This document shows, one piece after another, positions 57,785 to 64,000 of a DNA stretch of 64,000 nt; positions within the stretch are counted from its first letter, which is position 1, and each line of letters begins with the position of its first letter. The stretch spans positions 73,158,080 to 73,222,079 of the forward strand of contig NC_082694.2 of the NCBI RefSeq assembly GCF_949987515.2. Reading direction: 5' to 3'. Source of the stretch: Delphinus delphis (Eukaryota > Chordata > Mammalia > Artiodactyla > Delphinidae). The position numbers were made by a program, and so were the translations under genes. The notes under the pieces are model-generated. The model was not told where the DNA came from, searched no databases, and saw only the letters and a program-made list of their open reading frames with translations.

Positions 57785-58873
57785 AAAAAGATCAAGAGGA
57801 TAAAAAGAGAAGCCACAGACTGGTAGAGAATATTTGCAAAAGATGCATCTGATAAAGGAGCATTATCCAAAATATATAAAGAATGCTTAAGACTCAACAA
57901 TAAGAATACAAACAACCCGATAAATGGGCTAAAGACCTTAAAAGATACTTCACCAGTGACAATATACAGATGGCAAATAAGCATATGAAAAAGTGCCCCA
58001 CATTATATGTCATTAGGGAAAGGCAAATTAAAACAAGATACCATTACAGACCTATTAGAATGACAAAATGCAGAGCACTGACCAGGATATGGAGGAACAG
58101 GAACACTCATTCATTGCTGGTGAGACTACAAAATGGTACAATAACTTTGGAAGACAGTTTGGGGTTTCTTACAAAACTACACATGCTTTTACCATAGGAT
58201 CCAGAAATTGACCTCCCTGGTATTGCCCAAAGGAGTTGAAAACTTATATACAGGCAAAGACCTGCACATGGATGTTTATAGCAGCTTTATTCGTAATTGT
58301 CAAAACTTGAAAGAAACCAAGATGCTCTTAAGTAGGTGAATGGATAATGGAGCCATTGGAATATTATTCAGCACTAAGAAGAAATGAGTTATTAAGCCAT
58401 GAAAAGGCATAGAGGAAACTTAATTGCATAGTACTAAGTAAAAGAAGCCAATCTGAAGAGCCTACATACTGTGTAACAACTATATGATGTTCTGGAAAAG
58501 GCAAAACTATGGAGACAATAGAAAGATCTGAGTTTGGTGGGGGCTGAATAGGCAGAGCACAGAGGATTTTTAGAACAGTGAAAATATTGTGTATGACATT
58601 GTAATGGTGAAGACGTGTCATAATACATTTGCCCAAACCCACAGAATGTACAACACCAAGAGTAAACCCTAATGTGAACTATGGACTCTGGGTGATAATG
58701 ATGTCAATGTAGGTTCATCAGTTGCAACAAATGTACCACTTTGGTGGGGAATGTTGATAATGGAAAGGCTATGCATGTGTGGGGACATGGACTAAATGGG
58801 AAATCTCTATACCTTGTGCTCAATTTTGTTGTGAACTTAAAACTGCTCTAAACATATTCTATTTTTTTTTTAA
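57785..58873 (+). mobile_element. Ancient L1 3' portion, plus orientation
   Basis: The sense order is: gccacagactggtagagaat, gataaaggagcattatccaa, tgggctaaagaccttaaaag, atggcaaataagcatatgaa, aggaacaggaacactcattc, gtttatagcagctttattcg and ttgtgaacttaaaactgctc, then a T/A-rich 3' end. It covers the end of ORF2 and the 3' UTR. No open frame survives. L1M-type; subfamily not assigned. Confidence 0.8.
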
Positions 58874-58984
58874 AGAATTCAGTTACTAAAAACATAAAAT
58901 AACATTTAAATATTTATAAACTACATTTTTTAAAACAATTACTAATATTTTATCAAACAATAACAGTAGCTCTAAGAGCTTATT

Positions 58985-59037
58985 AGTAGTGGCTGACACA
59001 TAGTAGGTATTGAATAAACATTTATTGACTAAATGTG
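58985..59037 (+). repeat. L2 3' end fragment
   Basis: gtggctgacacatagtaggt and attgaataaacatttattga match the L2 3' tail. Confidence 0.65.
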
Positions 59038-60319
59038 TGTGTATATGTATGAGTGTCTGCTCACTCCTGCATACACACCACTCAATAACTGAAAATAATT
59101 TCAGTCTATAACCTGAGGAACACTCTAATTTAATCCAAGTTGGCCCTTTCAGACATAGTTCTACTCTACTAGATGAGGCAATTTCACCGCAAGAGGCTTT
59201 CCTAGAAGTTTTGTTTTTTAATGATCATCTCTGTGTTTTGTTTTATTTTTAAGCTAGCCAGTAGTTTTGTAATCAGACTTTGTTTTATAGATTTTGCTTT
59301 TAAAAATCCACTGAGTATTTCTGTATCCCTTGAAAGTTGACAGCAGAACTGGCAAAATGTCAAGAATGATTCACAAAAATGCCAATACAGGATATTCTTC
59401 AACAGAAGGAATGCATCTTTGGAAGATTCTCTGTCTGGGTTAATTAGTGTTCTTTCTGAAACTCTCACAGAAATATCTTAGGATTGCTTTTATTAGTGGG
59501 TTTATCCATAGCATAGAAGTCCTGACTGGGCTTTTAGTCTGGCCTTAATATAGTGATATCTGTTCTGACAATCCCTGTCTTTTGATTGGAAAAGGGATTT
59601 CAAGAAGACTCATTATTAGCTATTGTTATGAGAAATTGGCTCCACAGCATGGAGTTGAATCTTTGAAGTGATTTTTTTTCTAGTCCTAGAGTACAGATGG
59701 CATTGAAAGAAATGCCCTGTATTCTATGGAGTCAGATGCAGCATCAGCCCAGAATTGTACACTGTGGAAGTCCTGGTTATTGGTCTTTCCCTCTCTGCAC
59801 TGCTCCCCCAAACCTCCCTACATGAACGTATCCTTTTAATCAGGGTAAGCTGTCTTCCCTGTTAAAATACATCAGATGGCATGCTGAAGGTTAAGTGAGG
59901 CTGACAGATTCTGAAATACCACTCCCCAATAAATGCCCTTTTGTAGCTTCTGATCCCTTTTTCCCTTTGCCTGTTTCCATTCTGGATTTTTTGATGTGGG
60001 TGGTAGGTGAGATAAGGTGGGGAGCATTTTATATCTTGAGGAGCTGTACGTTTTCTGCAATTGTATGCTGTTTAAAGCCATTTCATCAAGGTGGGGCAGA
60101 CAAAAATAGCTTCTCCATATTTTTCCTTCTGATCTCCTCTCATTGCCCTGAGAAGTACAAGTCATACATACTTTCTAAATAATAGTTCTTAGATTTATTA
60201 CATTTCTGTTTTAATAATCACAGATCATGTTTGTGTAACACTTTTTTAAAAAGCATATTCTCAAACATCAGTTCATTTGATGTAGCAGGGTAAGGAAGGA
60301 AGAGAAGGGAGCTTTTAAA
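59038..60319. other. Unique sequence
   Basis: No recognised gene or repeat. Confidence 0.35.
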
Positions 60320-60420
60320 AAAATATTTCCACTTTTTCTGGAAAAACTGAGGACTAGAGAGGTGAAGTGGCTTCCAAAACTATAACAATGGCAGAAAAGT
60401 CAGAACCATTATCCACTGAT
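60320..60420 (+). repeat. MIR-like fragment
   Basis: ttctggaaaaactgaggact, agagaggtgaagtggcttcc and aactataacaatggcagaaa reproduce the MIR core 'gaaactgaggc ... agagaggttaagt ... cagctagtaagtggcagag'. The 83-codon open frame at 60367-60618 starts within it and is not a gene. Confidence 0.6.
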
Positions 60421-60714
60421 GTTAAATTTCCCTGTGCACCACCTGTGATGGAAACTCACAGAAAGGCTTCTGCCTTCTTAGCAGATAACAGTTCATTTAC
60501 ACCTAAGTTATTAGGCCCAAATTTCATCCCATCTCAAAAGAAGCATCAAAGAACTGAAGAACGTAAAGGGAGAGCGAGACAGGATCAAGCTGCTGAGTCA
60601 GAGAATGGCTGGAGATGAAGAAATGCAGGATTGCCGGACAAGGTTTAAGTTTTTATCATCATGAAATGTTTGGACAGAGAAGAACCAAATCATTAATGTG
60701 ACTAATTAATAGTT

Positions 60715-60835
60715 TGAACATTTGTTGAGCACATACTACTATATGACTCTTCCAGGAACAATATTACACGCTTAGGATACAAGAATGATACATAGTCCCT
60801 TTGGGAGAAACACACTTAAACAAATACGGAAAAAC
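60715..60835 (+). repeat. Ancient mammalian repeat (family not assigned)
   Basis: tttgttgagcacatactact, ctcttccaggaacaatatta, ggatacaagaatgatacata and gtccctttgggagaaaca follow the pattern at 45065. Confidence 0.5.
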
Positions 60836-60919
60836 CACACGTATAAGTCTTCTGGTTTAAGATGAAAATTTGAGCCCTATGCATTTAACTTAATTCCATT
60901 CTCTGCCAAATTCACATTT

Positions 60920-61050
60920 ATATGAATATATACATATAATAGATCTAGTTAGTGTATGTATATCTATGTATAACTATCAGTGAATATAAATGTGTATATA
61001 TGTGTGTGTGTACATGTCTATGTATATATACACACACAAACACACATTAG
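60920..61050. repeat. (TA)n/(TG)n/(CA)n compound simple repeat
   Basis: Alternating TATA, TGTG and CACA runs (e.g. gtgtatatatgtgtgtgtgt and atatacacacacaaacacac) span the interval, making a partly self-complementary block. Confidence 0.85.
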
Positions 61051-61329
61051 AGAAATTTGCTTCAGCATGGATAAGTAAAGAAAGAATTGTGTACAAAGTG
61101 TCATGTTGACAGTATCAAATTGAAGGCTGGACTGATAAACCCAAGGTCCAATAATTGTGAAGCCATATTACAAAGGATTATAACTGGGACAAAGGGAAAG
61201 TTTTGGAACAATAAATAAGTTTATCATACATGGCCAACCACAACTTTTATAGACATCTGTTATTTTCCTCAAATAATTCATAAAGTTAGAACTATATGCC
61301 AACCACCTCGATCATTACCTACCCCTTCC

Positions 61330-61725
61330 TGTCTCCTTTATTCTTATGCATTTGGGGTCCTATCCACCTCAACCTCGGTGGGCTTAACCATAGGGCTTGT
61401 GGCCAATGGAATGTATTCGGTGCTGACAGTGTACCTGTTTCAAGCTTGGGCCTGAAGAAGTATTGATATCTTCTGGTTTGGCTCACCATCTTGTGGTCCT
61501 GTGATTCACCCTGGGAAGCGCATACCTCAGATACCTGCTGTCCCAGGAAGGGATGTTTAGGACAATCTGAGTCTGACTTGCAGCCAAGCCCATCCTATCC
61601 CAGAAAAGCCATAGCTTACTCACAAAAGTAAGACAAATAAGTGCTTGCTATGGTAACGTATTAAGATCTTGAGGCTGCTTGTCGCACAAAATTATTGTGG
61701 CAACAATTTACTGATACACCACGGG
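61330..61725 (+). repeat. Ancient LTR-like (MaLR-type) repeat
   Basis: agggcttgtggccaatggaa, ggtgctgacagtgtacctgt, ttcaagcttgggcctgaaga, then aagacaaataagtgcttgct and aattattgtggcaacaattt resemble an old LTR consensus ending 'gcattattgtggcaatagctgactgatac'. The family is not named with certainty. Confidence 0.5.
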
Positions 61726-63339
61726 TTCTCCCTTATTATACTCGGCATGGGACACACATGCCGTTTAAAGCAGGACATTAAAGAGGATTTGTTAATGTAA
61801 AGTCATGTCCATTAACGAGAGGGAGGAGTAGCCCCACTAACTTCATTGTGTCACAACCAACTTGAGAGGGAAATACATCCAAGTTTTTGCAAGTAGCAGC
61901 AAGATTTTTTGTTTTTGTTTTTGTTTTAACCATAGATTGCTCTCTGCAGTTTCTGGAATGCAATCAGGCAGAGGCACTCATCAGGGCAGGCAGCAGGGGC
62001 TGGAGGAGAAGGGTTGGAGAGACTGGGGCAAATTTTAATTTTTGGAGATGCAATTGGTGTATACTGAGGGCAGAGATACACAGAGCCTGCTGTGGACGTA
62101 CACCTGGTAAGAAGGAGGCCTTGAGACCATCTCACAACCTGGACATTTGCACCACCTAGTAAACAAGGACCAGCTCTCTACTGAGCTGCTACAACAAGTA
62201 TAAATGACAAACAGACACAGAGAAACAAGCTCACGTCAGAAGAGTAAAACTTTCTCGCTGAACAAACGCATGTAGTAATAGTTTCCTTCCCACTCCTCAC
62301 TTACAACTCGTATTTTTATCTGGCAAAATAAAAGTGCAGAAAAGAGCGCGAAGCAGCCAAGTCATTGTTAATGTGTTGCTGAGGAAATTTCCCTATTTTA
62401 ATTGGTGTTTTGTGAGTGGCTGCCAAAGCACTCTGGAGGGAGAGTCCAAGCCTGGTGCCCTCAGTCCTTTCCGTGCTGTCGACCGTGAAGTCATTCACAT
62501 TGTGAGATTCAGGCTCACTTGATGATTGCCCAGGTCCTCCCCATCCCTTCAGTCCCTGCCTCTGTGTTTCAAAGAACTGGGGAGTTTGCCTTCCATGTAT
62601 TGAATCTAAGCATAGTAAGTAATTTTTCTATCTAGTAATTCAAGCCTATATTATATCTTGGAAAAATATTCTCACAATATTGAGAATGTGAATCGCATCC
62701 TTCCCTGTTTGGTCACACCGATACAGTTTTCTAAAACATACATATTTTTATATAACATTGTAAATATAAATGAAAATTTAGCAATGGTGTAGTCAAATAT
62801 ACGGGCTCTGTTTACCATCTCTAATGGAAACTTGGAAGCATTTCCAGAATCTAATGAACAGAATTGACAATGGATTATATATGGGAGAGATTTGGAGGTT
62901 TGGTTTTGTGTGGGAGGCTGAGCGACGGGATTGTATAAGTAAAGCACATGTAGAGATAATTGAATCCTATTCTATGTAGCCCTAACATTTGAGGACCAAA
63001 TAATGGAAAATACTACTCAAGAAAATTTAGAAGGAATTTTCAAGGTGGTAAGGAGAAAAATCAAGATATTGCACAGTCCTAGAAACAGATAAAAGAGATG
63101 GTTCAGAAAATTAGTGGGCAACACAGAATGAAAAATGCTGTTGGAAAGTGGGTATGGTAAGGATTAAACTGGCCATCAGATTGGAATGTTGAGTAGTCCT
63201 GGTGATCTTGGGGAGATTAATATCAGGAAAGGGCCTGGGCCAGATTGCAGGGGGTGAAGGCTGCAAAAGTCAACCACCCTTTAAGGAATTAACCGGCCAT
63301 CTCTCTTTACTGTATTCTGATTATTTGTCTACTTTGTTG
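61726..63339. other. Unique sequence
   Basis: No recognised gene. A TTTTTG pentamer-like run is at 61906-61925. Confidence 0.35.
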
Positions 63340-63465
63340 TCTTCCCCAAAGGACAATAAAATCTTGAGGGCAGGCATTATGTCTTTAATTTTTGTGTCAC
63401 CTGCATCTCACACAGAGCCTGGCACATTATAAGCATTCACTAACTGTTCCTAAATGAATGAGTTT
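63340..63465 (+). repeat. L2 3' end fragment
   Basis: tcttccccaaaggacaataa, atcttgagggcaggcattat, gtctttaatttttgtgtcac, acacagagcctggcacatta and aagcattcactaactgttcc reproduce the L2 3' terminus almost in full. Confidence 0.85.
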
Positions 63466-64000
63466 CCAGCTTGGGTGGTTGGTAAGCACCATGTCGACAG
63501 ATACTCATATCACCTTTAGCAAAGGAGCAGAGAAAGCATGATCCCCCTGGAGAGAGTTCTCTAAATGCCTCAGCAAACTTTTCTGTACAACCTGGAATAG
63601 ATGCATTGCTGAAGCTATAGTCTGCAGAAACTGCAAGGGTAATTTTAGGTCATCACGATGTCATTTCCCTAAATGGAATAACTAGTCTCTTGCTGGTTGG
63701 AAATCAAGTGTATTTTTGTCAGAGAGCTTTCGGTGCAGATACTGGTGATGGCCTTGCTGGTTTGAATTGAAGCTTTTAGCCCTCATTCTATAAGCACTGG
63801 GTTTGGATCCACATTTAAAATGGAAAAGGCTATTAAAAAATATCTGATAGCCCATTAAAGTTCATCGTTCTGTCATCTTACCATCTCCTCTCAAAAGCAA
63901 GTGCTGGGCTGTGCTCCTCTCCACTGGAAGCAGCTTTTACACTGACACAGCACACAAAAGCTGATTGTCTCTTCTTGAAGGGGTAAGATCTTTCCATCTC
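63466..64000. other. Unique sequence to the window end
   Basis: No recognised gene or repeat. Confidence 0.35.

Noticed and set aside
1..64000. An undescribed gene system or defence locus
   Set aside because: No set of adjacent real coding regions exists in the window. All coding-like sequence traces to L1 relics.

Overview
The window is mammalian nuclear DNA and most probably cetacean. The main evidence is a set of tRNA-derived SINEs of the cetacean CHR type. They carry the signatures gcttccctggtgg, gagtccgcctgcc and atgtgggatcttcccggacc, have A/B-box promoters, keep many CpGs, and most have clean target-site duplications (TSDs). The L1 copies share the 3' end tggagtataattgctttac, which I associate with cetartiodactyl L1. 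Background DNA is AT-rich and CpG-poor. I see no exon, CpG island, functional RNA gene, CRISPR array or bacterial/viral operon. Long open frames are L1 relics or their antisense shadows. The window reads as intergenic or deep intronic sequence.

Layout. 0-8 kb: a 5'-truncated L1 with a 15-bp TSD, a 193-bp direct duplication, an L2/MIR cluster and two old LTR-like repeats. 8-17 kb: a nested stack. An ancient minus-strand L1 is split by a SINE, a short plus-strand L1, and a near full-length minus-strand L1 (9397-15491, dead ORF1 and ORF2, its 5' UTR carrying a SINE); another SINE lies beyond it. The large L1 and about 150 bp of 3' flank lie between exact 15-bp repeats, which suggests 3' transduction. 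17-30 kb: mostly unique sequence with L2, MIR, one SINE and an ATCT microsatellite. 30-33 kb: an ancient plus-strand L1 interrupted by an LTR-like block and followed by a young L1 with a 16-bp TSD. 33-50 kb: mostly unique, with an LTR-like repeat, a TTCC tract, a 20-bp minisatellite, three SINEs and MIR/L2 relics. 50.6-53.6 kb: a rearranged L1 cluster with an internal deletion plus filler and a 5'-inverted (twin-primed) copy, next to a SINE. 53.6-64 kb: old L1, MIR, L2 and LTR-like relics in unique DNA.

Nothing here works together as a gene system. The history is one of repeated retrotransposition: L1 proteins (made elsewhere) copied L1s and mobilised tRNA-derived SINEs into older repeats. 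Family names are from recognised consensus motifs, not a database search. Boundaries of old repeats (MIR, L2, MLT1-like, old L1) are approximate to some tens of bases; boundaries given by TSDs are exact.
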